NCBI GenBank assembly: GCA_020248945.1
Contig: JADCGQ010000013.1
Span: forward strand, 1-64,000
DNA length: 64,000 nucleotides
Reading direction: 5' to 3'
DNA from: Rubrivivax sp.
GTDB lineage: Bacteria; Pseudomonadota; Gammaproteobacteria; Burkholderiales; Burkholderiaceae_C
In this document: piece after piece, positions 1 through 8,939 of the stretch
Numbering within the stretch: position 1 is the first letter of the stretch
How the letters are laid out: every line of letters begins with the position of its first letter
Notes under the pieces: model-generated
The model's database searches: none
The model's input: only the letters and a program-made list of their open reading frames with translations
Told to the model about the DNA's origin: nothing
Program-made: the position numbers and the translations under genes

Positions 1-202
1 AACGCCGAGCCGAAACCGTTCATATGGACAGCCAGTGCCTCGGACATCCTGGCTAAGGTGACCAGAGCCAAGGCAGCGCTGGCAGCTGTCTCAAGATAAG
101 TGCACAACAGGACCGCGCACTACACTAGAGCGTTGGCCCGAGGGTGAAGGCCAGCAACAGGAATCGGCGGTCCGTCGCCGGATGTGAGTCGAGCCGGCTC
201 CG
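1..202. other. Window edge, no confirmed gene
   Basis: No recognisable gene lies here. On the minus strand an ATG at position 47 opens a reading frame that runs off the window (MSEALAVHMNG...), and it could be the first codons of the next gene of the operon. About 15 codons are too few to identify anything and there is no clear ribosome binding site, so this is only a possibility. Confidence 0.25.
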
Positions 203-1783
203 TCATGCAATGCGACAGACCTCGGGTCGAGTCGTGGTGGAGGTGACCCGCAGCAGGCAACGTGTGCTGCCACGGACGATGACCTGGCAGCGGTGATAGG
301 TGCCATTTATCGAGGTGCTGAGGGCCTGCGCGTCGCGGACCCGCTCAACCTGCCAGGTGCTGCCGTCTAGTCCGCTCAGTCGATACAGCGGCCCCCCTTC
401 GAGATTGCTCTGCAGCCACAAGCACTGACCCCAGTGGTCGTACGTCCCACCGGCAGCGAACAGCTGCGTTTCTGGCGAGGTGTCCAGCCAGTTGGCTGCC
501 GTGTCGAACTCGCGGTGCGAGCCATCAGCCGAGGTCAGAACGATGGCGTCGTGGAAGGCTGACCAGTTGCTGCGGTTGCCCGAGTCCATGGCCTGCCCGA
601 GACGCACGCGCACATGCCCTGACGATCCGCCCGGCGCGGCCAGGATCACGAACTCGCGCCGCTGCGGCATGCGGATCATTGTCTTGTGGTTGTAGACCAC
701 GCGTCTGCCCGATTCGAACTGGCGCAGGAAGTGACCACGGCTGTCGCCATTCCAGACCGTGACGCTACGGCTGGCGGGTGCAAAGTCCCAATGGCGGTAG
801 AAGAAGTCCGCCCGCGCATGCATCGCATTCCAACCGTCCATGACGACGATGCGGTACGACATGTCGATGCCGAGATCGCCGTCGAAGTGCGCGGTGTCGT
901 AGATTCCGGTGTCGAGGTCCAGAACAGACTTGGTGACGTTGAACATCAGCAAGGCACCGCGCTGGTTGCCGGCCACGTTGGGCGGCACCCAGTCCAGCGA
1001 GTCATAGGTGTGGCTGGCGCCTGGGGTGCCGTCGGCGAGCGGCATGTCGGCTGACTCGTTGAGTGGATCGGATGCGCTCAGGACCGGAATTGCCCGCCGG
1101 TTCAAGGTGTCCCAGCGCTGGGCCGCCGAGACCGGTGAGCGCTCACGCACGACGCCGAACCTCAAGGTCGAAGCCGAGAGGCTGTAGACGCCGTTTTCGC
1201 ACAGGTGCGAGTCACCATGGCCTCCGCCCGAGAGGTACATCACTTGGTCGACATAGTCGTAAGCCGCTCCGCACCAGGCATTGACGATCGAAGGCGATCC
1301 ATCCGGCTGGCCCAGCTTGGTGGCATAGCGGGGCCGCGGCACCACATCGTCCAGAGTGTGAGTGTCCACCGTCAGCCATCGGTTCATCGGCAGTTGATCG
1401 AAGTCCGACGCCAGGACTTGTTGCTGGGCACCGGTGTTGGGCGTCCAGAGGTTCCCCGCCAGTCGCAATGCCGGCCCATTGGAAGCTGCCGAAGCGGGCC
1501 TTGGCGGCAACGGCGGGGGCGGCGGTGCCGGCACCGGTGCCGGTCCGGGTGTGGGCGCCGGCGTCGGCGATGGGCCCGGTGCCGGTGCCGGAGTCGGCGA
1601 CGGTGTTGGCGCTGGTGTTGGCGACGGTGTCGGCGCAGGTGGCTGCCCAGCAGCCGCCGCATTGGCATCGGCGCTGCCACCTCCATCGCCGCAGGCGGTC
1701 AGCCACGTCAGAACCGACAAGGACCAGACGCTGTGTGTCAGCAGATCGCGCCTCTTCGAGTCGACGGGCGGAGGCATGGTCAT
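203..1783 (-). CDS. Secreted lipoprotein with proline-rich linker and kelch-like domain
   Basis: Unrecognised secreted protein of about 526 residues, last gene of the minus-strand operon that begins at 15152. The N-terminus has a basic stretch (SKRRDLL, residues 9-14), a hydrophobic segment and a lipobox LTAC with the lipidated cysteine near residue 31, so it should be a membrane-anchored lipoprotein; the paired arginines resemble a Tat signal. A proline/serine/threonine/alanine linker of about 50 residues follows. The remaining ~400 residues contain short glycine-rich strands such as YLSGGGHGDSH and a histidine/tryptophan-rich repeat pattern that looks like a kelch or galactose-oxidase-type beta-propeller. 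No catalytic residue can be assigned. An upstream ATG at 1813 would add ten residues. A surface or periplasmic role in polysaccharide handling is inferred only from position. Confidence 0.6.
   Translation of the reverse strand: MTMPPPVDSKRRDLLTHSVWSLSVLTWLTACGDGGGSADANAAAAGQPPAPTPSPTPAPTPSPTPAPAPGPSPTPAPTPGPAPVPAPPPPPLPPRPASAASNGPALRLAGNLWTPNTGAQQQVLASDFDQLPMNRWLTVDTHTLDDVVPRPRYATKLGQPDGSPSIVNAWCGAAYDYVDQVMYLSGGGHGDSHLCENGVYSLSASTLRFGVVRERSPVSAAQRWDTLNRRAIPVLSASDPLNESADMPLADGTPGASHTYDSLDWVPPNVAGNQRGALLMFNVTKSVLDLDTGIYDTAHFDGDLGIDMSYRIVVMDGWNAMHARADFFYRHWDFAPASRSVTVWNGDSRGHFLRQFESGRRVVYNHKTMIRMPQRREFVILAAPGGSSGHVRVRLGQAMDSGNRSNWSAFHDAIVLTSADGSHREFDTAANWLDTSPETQLFAAGGTYDHWGQCLWLQSNLEGGPLYRLSGLDGSTWQVERVRDAQALSTSINGTYHRCQVIVRGSTRCLLRVTSTTTRPEVCRIA
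1524..1640. repeat. Imperfect hexamer repeat coding for Pro-rich linker
   Basis: Imperfect tandem copies of a GGTGCC/GGCGTC-like hexamer. They encode alternating proline with Ser/Thr/Ala/Gly in the linker of the lipoprotein on the minus strand. The six-base period keeps the reading frame. Confidence 0.6.
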
Positions 1784-1904
1784 GGTCTGAATAGGGAAGC
1801 TGAGGCTAAGCATCTTGCCACGTAGCGCTCCGGACCGACGGGTGAAGATGTGTCGCTTTGGCCGCGCACTTCTCCCGTTGCCGGACGGGTAACTGAAGTG
1901 CGCC

Positions 1905-2867
1905 TCAAGTCGCGTCGCCGGGCGTTGCGGCGCAGGGCTTCCAGCCCAGGGTCGCCGCAGCTATCAGCGCGCCGTACTTGAGCCTTGCCGGGTGATGGCG
2001 CCAAGCGCGGGCGAAAGCGCCGATCGCCACCCGACGCCGGCCATGCTCCAACTGATGAAGTCCGAATTGCATGTGATAACGGGCCAGGTTTTGCGCAAAG
2101 CGCTCGCGATCCAGCTTTCGGCCATCCCGACTGGCCAGACCGTGCCGAGCCGCGTTGGACTCCAGGAGCCGCGTGCGATAGTCCACCTCCCGCAGCTTGC
2201 GGTTGCCCTGTTCCATATGCTGGCGGTACAGGGTCGACACCACGGCCAGCTTCACAAACGGCACCCGGACCGAAAGCCGCAGCCACAAGTCCCAGTCCTC
2301 CGAGTACGGTAGCGCGGGATCGAATGCTCCAGCCGAGTCCAGCGCGCTGCGACGAATCATCGCGGTGCTGGTGAGGGCCCAGCAGTCGATCAAGAACTGA
2401 TGGTAGATCCAGCCACTGAACTCGTTGTCGTGCGCGGGAACACCTTCGAGCGCCGGCAAGACTGAATCCGGTTCGGCGAATCCGCTCTCAGTTGAAAACC
2501 AGTTAAGGAAGTCGCTGAACACCACCCCGGCATCGGGCGCGCGGCCAAAGGCCGCCAGTTGCTCGGCCAGCTTCCAGGGCGCCCACCAGTCGTCGTGATC
2601 CAGGAAACAGAGGAATGAGCCGCGGCTTTCGGCCAGGCCGCGATTTCGCGCCACGCACACGCCTTGATTGGCCTGGGAGACGAGCCTGACCCGGGGGTCG
2701 GCGGCGGCCACGGCTACGACCAAATCGCGTGTGCAGTCACTCGATCCGTCGTCGACGACCAGCACCTCCAACGCGCGATGGCTTTGCGCCAGCACCGACT
2801 GCAGCGTCTGCTCAATGTAGCGCTCGACGTTGTACGTCGGGATCACCACCGAAACCAGCACCGTCAC
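1905..2867 (-). CDS. Glycosyltransferase family 2
   Basis: Cytoplasmic GT-A fold glycosyltransferase of 320 residues that would add one sugar to the lipid-linked repeat unit. The N-terminus carries the family 2 signature VSVVIPTYN, followed by VVDDGSSD and the metal-binding region FLDHDDWW near residue 90. The chosen start is a GTG at 2867 that shares GTGA with the stop codon of the upstream asparagine-synthetase-like gene; a 13-residue longer ATG form at 2906 would overlap that gene by 43 bases and adds residues that are not family-like. Donor and acceptor cannot be read from the sequence. Confidence 0.88.
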   Translation of the reverse strand: MTVLVSVVIPTYNVERYIEQTLQSVLAQSHRALEVLVVDDGSSDCTRDLVVAVAAADPRVRLVSQANQGVCVARNRGLAESRGSFLCFLDHDDWWAPWKLAEQLAAFGRAPDAGVVFSDFLNWFSTESGFAEPDSVLPALEGVPAHDNEFSGWIYHQFLIDCWALTSTAMIRRSALDSAGAFDPALPYSEDWDLWLRLSVRVPFVKLAVVSTLYRQHMEQGNRKLREVDYRTRLLESNAARHGLASRDGRKLDRERFAQNLARYHMQFGLHQLEHGRRRVAIGAFARAWRHHPARLKYGALIAAATLGWKPCAATPGDAT

Positions 2868-4525
2868 GGCTGGAACCTCCAGTCGGGCGCGTGATGACGC
2901 AGCCATTGCTCGAACATCATCAGGATCCAGACCATCTCGCCGTAGTAGCCCGGGTGTTCGGGCAGGCGCTGTTCGAGCAGTTCCTTAACGAAGGCCGGCC
3001 GCACCACCCCGCGTGTGGCCACGCCTTGAAGCGACTCCAGCGCCAGGGCCTGCAATTCGGCATGGCGCGTAGCCCAGACCCCGAACGGCAGGCCGAAGCC
3101 CTTCTTCTGCTTGACGATGATCTCTGGCGGCAGGAAGTCCTTCAACGCCTCCTTGAAGAACCAGCGCAGCTTCAGACCCTTGAGCTTGTACTCCGGTGGC
3201 AGGTCGAGCGCGATGTCCAGCAGCTTCTCGTCGAGCATCGGATACGCGACCTCGACGCCTGCCAACCGCGTGCTGCTGTTGACCTTGGGCAGATCGCTCT
3301 CGGCAAGCGTGTAGCGCCAGTCGTACGCCAGCATGCGGTCGATGGCATGGTCGGCCTTGGCAGCCCGCCAGACCTCGCGCTGTTGCGCCAGCGGGGCCGC
3401 GAGCGAGATGGAGGCCAGGAAAGCAGGCTCCAGTACGTCGACAAAGCCGAGCCGCCGCAGCAGGTTGTAGTGCTGCAGCCGATCCGGCAGAGGCACTTTG
3501 GCGTCGCGGATATAGCTCGAGCCCTTCTTCAGGATCGGCATGCGCGCCACCGCGGCAAGGCCGAAAAACGGCTCCATCAGGCCCTGCCGCACGAAAGCCG
3601 GTATGCCCTCGTACCAGCCGTAGATGCGTTGCATCGCATAGCGCGAATTGCCGCCGAACAGCTCGTCCCCGCCATCTCCGGCCAGCAGCCGGGTCACGCC
3701 GTCCTCACGGGCCCGCAGGGCGCAGCAATAGGCGGGCAGCGCGGAACTGTTGCCAAAGGGCTGGTCGTGGAAGGCAGCGACCTCGGGAATCCGCGCCACA
3801 AGGTCGTCTGGGGTGACATAGTACTCTCGGTGTTCAGCACCGAAATGCTTGGCAGCGATCCGCGCATAGGCCATCTCGTCGTATCCAGCGGCGTCAAAGC
3901 CTATCGAGTAGGTCACGGCGCGACCGGCGCTGCGCATCATCATGCCGGCAACCGTCGAGCTGTCAGTTCCGCCACTGAGAAAACACGCCGGCGTGCTGCC
4001 GTCCAGCCGTGATGCGACCGAACCTTGCAAGGCCTCAAGGAATCGCGACTTCCATTGCTCGAAGCTCGGCTGCGACCCGGTGGCACGACGCGTGAAGTCG
4101 GCGCGCCAGTACGGCTTGACGTCGACATGTCTGCCGTCGAACACCGCGCAGTGACCCGGCAGCAGGCGCTGAACGCCGGCCCAGGCCGTGCGCGGGCTGG
4201 GTATGGCGTGGAAGTAGAGGTACTCGAACACCGCTTGCGAATCCAGCTTCGCGGCCCCCAGCGTATCGGCCCGTTCGGCAACGCGAAGGCCATCTGCGGG
4301 ATCCAGGCTCCAGCACAGGGTCCGCTCGGCAAAGCGGTCAATGGCCAGAAGCCAGCGGCCGTCAGCCAGCGGCATCGAGACGGCAAAACCTCCGCAAGCA
4401 CGAGCGGCTGCGCCTTCTGGGCCGAAGCGGACCACGGCAGCGTCCCAGTTCGTCGGAGCAGGCTGGCCATCCGCAGCGGGCCAGGTAGGCTGCCCCAGGC
4501 TGAGGCGGGAAGGAGTTGCGGTCAC
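2864..4525 (-). CDS. Asparagine-synthetase-like protein lacking the Cys2 glutaminase nucleophile
   Basis: 553-residue protein related to the asparagine synthase / XrtA amidotransferase group. The C-terminal ATP-pyrophosphatase domain is intact, with the P-loop SGGTDSST at residues 184-191. The N-terminal glutaminase half is present but degenerate: the protein opens with a GTG codon and MTATPSRL instead of Met-Cys-Gly, and no catalytic cysteine occupies position 2. It therefore probably cannot take nitrogen from glutamine; it may use free ammonia or another amine, or form an adenylate for ligation. The gene sits between a flippase and a glycosyltransferase, which suggests modification of a carboxylated sugar. 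It is one of three such proteins in the window. Confidence 0.8.
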   Translation of the reverse strand: MTATPSRLSLGQPTWPAADGQPAPTNWDAAVVRFGPEGAAARACGGFAVSMPLADGRWLLAIDRFAERTLCWSLDPADGLRVAERADTLGAAKLDSQAVFEYLYFHAIPSPRTAWAGVQRLLPGHCAVFDGRHVDVKPYWRADFTRRATGSQPSFEQWKSRFLEALQGSVASRLDGSTPACFLSGGTDSSTVAGMMMRSAGRAVTYSIGFDAAGYDEMAYARIAAKHFGAEHREYYVTPDDLVARIPEVAAFHDQPFGNSSALPAYCCALRAREDGVTRLLAGDGGDELFGGNSRYAMQRIYGWYEGIPAFVRQGLMEPFFGLAAVARMPILKKGSSYIRDAKVPLPDRLQHYNLLRRLGFVDVLEPAFLASISLAAPLAQQREVWRAAKADHAIDRMLAYDWRYTLAESDLPKVNSSTRLAGVEVAYPMLDEKLLDIALDLPPEYKLKGLKLRWFFKEALKDFLPPEIIVKQKKGFGLPFGVWATRHAELQALALESLQGVATRGVVRPAFVKELLEQRLPEHPGYYGEMVWILMMFEQWLRHHAPDWRFQP

Positions 4526-4663
4526 GGGCAGATTAGCGGGCGAAGGCCGCTGGGGGTCCAGGCGGCGACGGTCGTCGGAACAGGCTAGTCTGCGAGTCTC
4601 TCCCGGAAACCGGCCGCTCCGGCGGCATTAGCTGGCCCCGGGCGTGACGGATTCCGAACTCCC

Positions 4664-6115
4664 TCAGCGTGCGCGCAGCTTCTGGAACAGGCGCTTGGAT
4701 AGACCGGAGATCTCGTCCCACAGCGGGTGCCTCAACGCGCGGGCCGCAAGCAGCCATAGCAGCAGCCCGCCGGAACCACCGAGAAGACCCCAACGCAGGT
4801 AGTTGCCTTCGACGATGGGCCAGATCTGGGCGACCAACAACAGCGGGCCGGCGGTGACGGCGGTCATCACCGCACTCGGGATCACGGCGCGACTCAGCGC
4901 GCCCAGCGCCAGCCCAATGCCACGATCGAGGTGCCACTGCGCGACGACCAGACCGATCAGGTTGCCGGCCATCCAGCCCCAGGCGGCACCGGTCAATCCG
5001 TAGGGGAACACCAGGGTCAGTCCAGACACCTGCAACAGCACCAGCTGGATCTGCAGGGCATTGGCCCGTCTCGCCTGACCCTTGGCGAGCAAGGCCTCGC
5101 GCGAAAGGGTCTGCAGCAGTTCCACTGCAGCTGCAGCGCACAGGATCTGAGCCAAGGTCACGGCAGCAAGCCACTGATCACCGTAGATCAGGCGTATCGC
5201 CGGGTAGGCGAGCACGCCCAGCAAAGCCAGAAGCGGCCAGCCGACGGCCGTCAGCAAGCCGACGCTGTGCAGATACGCCGGCACCAAGGTACCGCTTTCG
5301 CGGTCGCTCTTGGCAAAGTACGGCATGCAGACTTGAAACACAGGCCGCAGCACGAGTCGGTTGAACATCTCGACCAAGCCACCGGCGCGGCTGTAGATCC
5401 CCACCGGTGCGGTGCCCAGCGCGCGCCCGATCAACAGCTCGGGCGCACCCTTTCCGAGCTGGCCGACGATGTAGATGGAACTGGCGAACTTGCCGAACTG
5501 GAACACCTCGCCGATCCCGGCCAATGCTGGCCACTTTGGAAAGTCGGCCGGCCGGAACCACATCGCCACCACGACCGTGACGACGATGCCCGCCAGCGAA
5601 CTCCATGCCAAGCTCATGAAGCCGAAGCCGGCATACGCAAGGCTGACCGCAACGACAAAAGCCGCGATACTGGACAGCAGGTTGCCGATCACGATCGGCC
5701 GGTAGTTCAGCTCGCGCCTGAACCAAGCCTGGGTGACGGCACCAAAGGGCACGAGCATAAAGTTGAGGGCTTGCACCCACATGACGTACCCGACGCCGGG
5801 CTCGCGATAGAAGTCCGCCGCAAAGGGTGCCAGGACCGCCAGCAGCGCCGCAATGGCCCACGAGACGATGATGTTCAGCGCCAGTGCGGCGCGCAACTTG
5901 GCCGGTGTCAGATTACGGGCCTGGATCAGGTACTCGGCAACGCCGAAGTCACGGAAGGTGCTGGCCAGCGCCGCGAAGACGGCTGCGATCGCGAAGGTAC
6001 CGACCTCGGCCGGCGTGAGCAGGCGCGCGATCATGATCGTCGACGCCAGTTGAAGGACGACACCCAAGTAGCTGTCGGCCAACGACAGCAAGAAAGAGCG
6101 GCGGACCGACGACAA
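4664..6115 (-). CDS. Wzx-type oligosaccharide flippase (MOP superfamily)
   Basis: Integral inner-membrane protein of 483 residues with about a dozen hydrophobic helices, matching the length and pattern of lipid-linked oligosaccharide flippases. The opening RSFLLSLADSYLGV and the segment ARLLTPAEVGTFAIA are typical of this family. It would translocate undecaprenyl-pyrophosphate repeat units to the periplasm before polymerisation. The start is a TTG at 6115 because no ATG or GTG lies between the upstream stop and the conserved N-terminus. It lies 24 bases downstream of the TPR gene. Confidence 0.88.
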   Translation of the reverse strand: MSSVRRSFLLSLADSYLGVVLQLASTIMIARLLTPAEVGTFAIAAVFAALASTFRDFGVAEYLIQARNLTPAKLRAALALNIIVSWAIAALLAVLAPFAADFYREPGVGYVMWVQALNFMLVPFGAVTQAWFRRELNYRPIVIGNLLSSIAAFVVAVSLAYAGFGFMSLAWSSLAGIVVTVVVAMWFRPADFPKWPALAGIGEVFQFGKFASSIYIVGQLGKGAPELLIGRALGTAPVGIYSRAGGLVEMFNRLVLRPVFQVCMPYFAKSDRESGTLVPAYLHSVGLLTAVGWPLLALLGVLAYPAIRLIYGDQWLAAVTLAQILCAAAAVELLQTLSREALLAKGQARRANALQIQLVLLQVSGLTLVFPYGLTGAAWGWMAGNLIGLVVAQWHLDRGIGLALGALSRAVIPSAVMTAVTAGPLLLVAQIWPIVEGNYLRWGLLGGSGGLLLWLLAARALRHPLWDEISGLSKRLFQKLRAR

Positions 6116-6139
6116 GGTAACTGCGCGGTGGCGCGGGTC

Positions 6140-6859
6140 TCAGGGGCTGGGCGCTGCGGCCGACACTGGCGCTGACTCCCGGGCCGCAGGCGGCCGCGGC
6201 GCCGGGTCGCGCGGGCCAGGGGCAGCACGCTTGCCGGTCGGAGTGGCCAGAATGCGCTTGCGCAGTTCGGTCAGTTGCGGAGAACCCGGGATCGCCTCGA
6301 GACCCTCGTCAAGGATGCGCAAGGCGTCGGCGTTGCGACCGATCCGGGTATAGACCTGCGCGATCTGCTGGTAGGCCGGCCAGTAGTCGCGCTTGGAGTT
6401 GCGCGAAAGCTCGAAGGCCTCAAGCGCCAAGGCGGGAAGGCCGAGTTCGTTCTGGTACTGGCCGATGCGCAGGAACATCTCGGGCAGCAGCGGGAACTCC
6501 GGACTGGCCAGGCGCACGACGTACATCGTGTCGCCGATCGCCCAGCGGTACAAATGCTCCCGCTGGCCGCGGGTGAGTCCGGGCTGGGTAGCGCGCCGGG
6601 CGTTGATCAGCGCCCAGCAATAGTGGTGCAGGCCCCAGAACGGCTTGCCGAGCATCCCGACCCAACGGGCTTGGCGTTCCGTCGGCCCGTCGGGCGATCC
6701 CTGCGGCGTGAAGGTCTGGGTGTCGGGGCAGTACTCGGGGAGCAGCGCAAGCTCACCGACGGAAATGTTCTGGGGCGCATTGGCCGGCGCCGAGCCCGCC
6801 CCCAGGGCCAGACCGGCAACAGCGAGAAAACGCAAGAGCGGACGGGCGGACGAGTTCAT
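6140..6859 (-). CDS. Periplasmic TPR-repeat protein, unrecognised
   Basis: 239-residue protein with a cleavable signal peptide (hydrophobic run ending in APANA near residue 28), so it is periplasmic or secreted. An N-terminal segment with conserved cysteine, histidine and tryptophan (LLPEYCPDT; WGLHHYCWAL) precedes two or three tetratricopeptide helices at about residues 125-200 (for example AYQQIAQVYTRIGRNADAL). The C-terminus is a proline/alanine-rich tail. I do not recognise a named family; TPR proteins in EPS loci usually scaffold export or polymerisation proteins, and that role is inferred here from its place next to the flippase. Confidence 0.72.
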   Translation of the reverse strand: MNSSARPLLRFLAVAGLALGAGSAPANAPQNISVGELALLPEYCPDTQTFTPQGSPDGPTERQARWVGMLGKPFWGLHHYCWALINARRATQPGLTRGQREHLYRWAIGDTMYVVRLASPEFPLLPEMFLRIGQYQNELGLPALALEAFELSRNSKRDYWPAYQQIAQVYTRIGRNADALRILDEGLEAIPGSPQLTELRKRILATPTGKRAAPGPRDPAPRPPAARESAPVSAAAPSP

Positions 6860-6944
6860 GACAGACCAAAGATGCTAGCCGCTGGCCATGACCCGACTCG
6901 AACCCGGATCGCAGCAAAGGTCACACGCCGAGGGTATGCAGGCC

Positions 6945-8741
6945 TCACGCAGCGGGCGGTCCGACGTAACGACGGGACAGCACAACGCGGTCCAGGCGAT
7001 AACCCATGTCCCGAGGCGAGTTCAGCTGGCCGCCGTGAAACACGTTGAGCCAGCCGCCCTGCACGCCCATTTCGGGATTCCGCGTCCAGCGCATGTTGGT
7101 TGCCTCGTAAGCCAGCACGCCATTGACCCATGCCCGAAGCTCGCCGTCGCGGTTGCCCTCGCCGTTGCCGTTCGTGTCGAAGGGCCCGAAGACGGTGTTC
7201 ATCTTGACCTGCAGATCGATGCAGTACCAACGCCCACGCCGGATCAAGACGCCCTCCCAAAGCCGACCTTCGGGGAACGCTTGGGTCTGGTCGAGGTGGT
7301 AGGCGTAGTAGTCCAGCCAGATCAGGCCGTCGTAATCGGTCGGATCAGCCGGGGTGCGGCCCCAGTGGGTCCGGATCGAGTTGCCCGAATACTCCCAGCG
7401 CCGTTGAGCAGCGTTCCAGGTCTTGCGGCCGTCACCTGGCGCTCCCCCGTTGCCGCCGACCGATTGCCAGTAGCCGACCGGATTCCAGTAGCCAAAACGG
7501 GTTTCGAAGGCCGGACTCTTGGTCGAATCGACCGAGCTCCCGAAGTTGTCTTCCAAGTAGACCCAATACTGGATGAACATCTCATTGATCGTCGTCGCCG
7601 GCGTACCGTCGACGTTGGGCTGGATCAGGTTCAGCGTGACATCCAGACTGGTCCGTGTGCCGGCCTGAACGGTGCCGGCGGCATAGGTCGTTCCAGTGGC
7701 GGGGTTGAACACCCGCGGCGCTGCAGGCGTGAAGCCGTTGCCATAGGTCCCGTCGGCAAAGTCGGTCGCCAACAACACCTCGGGATGGGTGCGCAATGCC
7801 GCAAAGTTGGCAACAGCGGCGCCGATCCCCCGAACCGGGTTCGGGACCGAATCGGGAATGATGAACTGGGGTGGATCGGCCTCCAGAACCTGAAGAGTAC
7901 CGACGCGGCGCCAGACGGCGCAGGTCAGTTCCAGGCTTGCGCTCATCAGCGTGCCGCTGAGTACCGGCAACGGGAAGTGCACGATCGCCTGGGCCTGGCT
8001 GCTGGTCTGGAAGACAGTTCCCGTGTTGATGGCCGATGAGCTGGAGGTGACCCAGTTGGCGTTGCAACGCGCCACGATGCGGACCGTGCCGGCGGTCGTG
8101 TTGAGAACTAGGGTTGGGCGCTGGTCGGCGTCGCTAGACAGACGGCCGGTCCAGTCGAACGGGAAGTCTGTGCCGACAGTCCGTAGGTAGAAGCCGCGGT
8201 TCTCGTTGTTGCCGAGCCAGCGTTGTATCAGGGCCGTCACGTCGGCGGCATAGCGACCGGCGGCCGGAATGGCGACCGTGGCAAAGGGCTGGCTGCCATT
8301 CTCGATCTGCCGTGCGTCGAGCCAGTCGCCCTTGGTCCCACGCCGCCAACGCATGCCGAAATTGACGTTCCAGACGTCCTTGGTGGGACCGCTGCCGAGG
8401 GTGTCGTGCGTCAGAAACTGCGCAAACCCCATGTGCGTGACACCGACTCCTCCCGGCCGCGAAGAAGGCGGGGGGGTTGGGGCCGGTGACGGTGACGGTG
8501 ACGGTGACGGTGACGGTGACGGTGACGGTGACGGTGTCGGTGTCGGTGTCGGTGTCGGCGCAGGCGCAGGGGCCGGAGTCGGGGGCGGTGAAGGCGACGG
8601 GGCAGCTGAAGCTGGTTCGGAGGTGGCCGAGGCACTCCCTCCACCGCCGCAGGCCGCGAGCCAAGTCAGCGTCGAAAGCGAGGCAATCGTGCGACCGATA
8701 AGCACTCTGCGGTCCAAGCGGATCGGGGGGGTTTCGTCCAA
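6945..8741 (-). CDS. Lipoprotein with DNRLRE-like and polysaccharide lyase family 14-like domains
   Basis: About 598 residues. A signal with RRVLIG and the lipobox LAAC (Cys31 from the chosen start) is followed by a 50-residue Ser/Pro-Thr/Pro linker. Next comes a beta-sandwich resembling DNRLRE carbohydrate-adhesion modules (DVTALIQRW, RGFYLRT, RPTLVLNT). The C-terminal ~270 residues look like a concanavalin-fold lyase of the PL14 type (WLDYYAYH; GRWYCIDLQVKMNT; WLNVFHGG). Function proposed: binding or cleaving uronate-containing polysaccharide at the cell surface. The start is a TTG at 8741 placed six bases after TTGGAG; a TTG at 8753 is the alternative. The downstream product of the neighbouring gene (8940-10505) is a paralogue without the linker and lipobox. 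Confidence 0.68.
   Translation of the reverse strand: MDETPPIRLDRRVLIGRTIASLSTLTWLAACGGGGSASATSEPASAAPSPSPPPTPAPAPAPTPTPTPTPSPSPSPSPSPSPSPSPAPTPPPSSRPGGVGVTHMGFAQFLTHDTLGSGPTKDVWNVNFGMRWRRGTKGDWLDARQIENGSQPFATVAIPAAGRYAADVTALIQRWLGNNENRGFYLRTVGTDFPFDWTGRLSSDADQRPTLVLNTTAGTVRIVARCNANWVTSSSSAINTGTVFQTSSQAQAIVHFPLPVLSGTLMSASLELTCAVWRRVGTLQVLEADPPQFIIPDSVPNPVRGIGAAVANFAALRTHPEVLLATDFADGTYGNGFTPAAPRVFNPATGTTYAAGTVQAGTRTSLDVTLNLIQPNVDGTPATTINEMFIQYWVYLEDNFGSSVDSTKSPAFETRFGYWNPVGYWQSVGGNGGAPGDGRKTWNAAQRRWEYSGNSIRTHWGRTPADPTDYDGLIWLDYYAYHLDQTQAFPEGRLWEGVLIRRGRWYCIDLQVKMNTVFGPFDTNGNGEGNRDGELRAWVNGVLAYEATNMRWTRNPEMGVQGGWLNVFHGGQLNSPRDMGYRLDRVVLSRRYVGPPAA
8485..8556. repeat. Perfect hexamer repeat, 8 x GGTGAC plus 4 x GGTGTC
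   Basis: Twelve uninterrupted six-base units on the plus strand. Read on the minus strand they encode the (Ser-Pro) and (Thr-Pro) linker of the lyase-like lipoprotein. Copy-number changes would lengthen or shorten the linker by two residues per unit without a frameshift. Confidence 0.9.
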
Positions 8742-8939
8742 ATTGCACTCCAAGTCCGGCGCAGGGCCGATGCTGGATCACCGAAAGTAGCGGGATCCGT
8801 ATCACGCTCGGGGGTTATGGCCTCCGGCAACAGAGCGGAGCATCCGTCCGCAGCCTGAAACTGGATGTGAATTCGTGGGTCAACGGTGGCAAAAACGGGC
8901 CGCTTCGTGAATCTGTACACGTCGCTGCCCAAAACGCGG

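Noticed and set aside
2729-6175. Long plus-strand frames opposite the asparagine-synthetase-like and flippase genes
   Set aside because: They are antisense shadows with biased composition (His/Gln/Arg-rich) over well-supported minus-strand genes.
8485-8556. CRISPR-like array
   Set aside because: The units are six bases without spacers and are part of a coding sequence.
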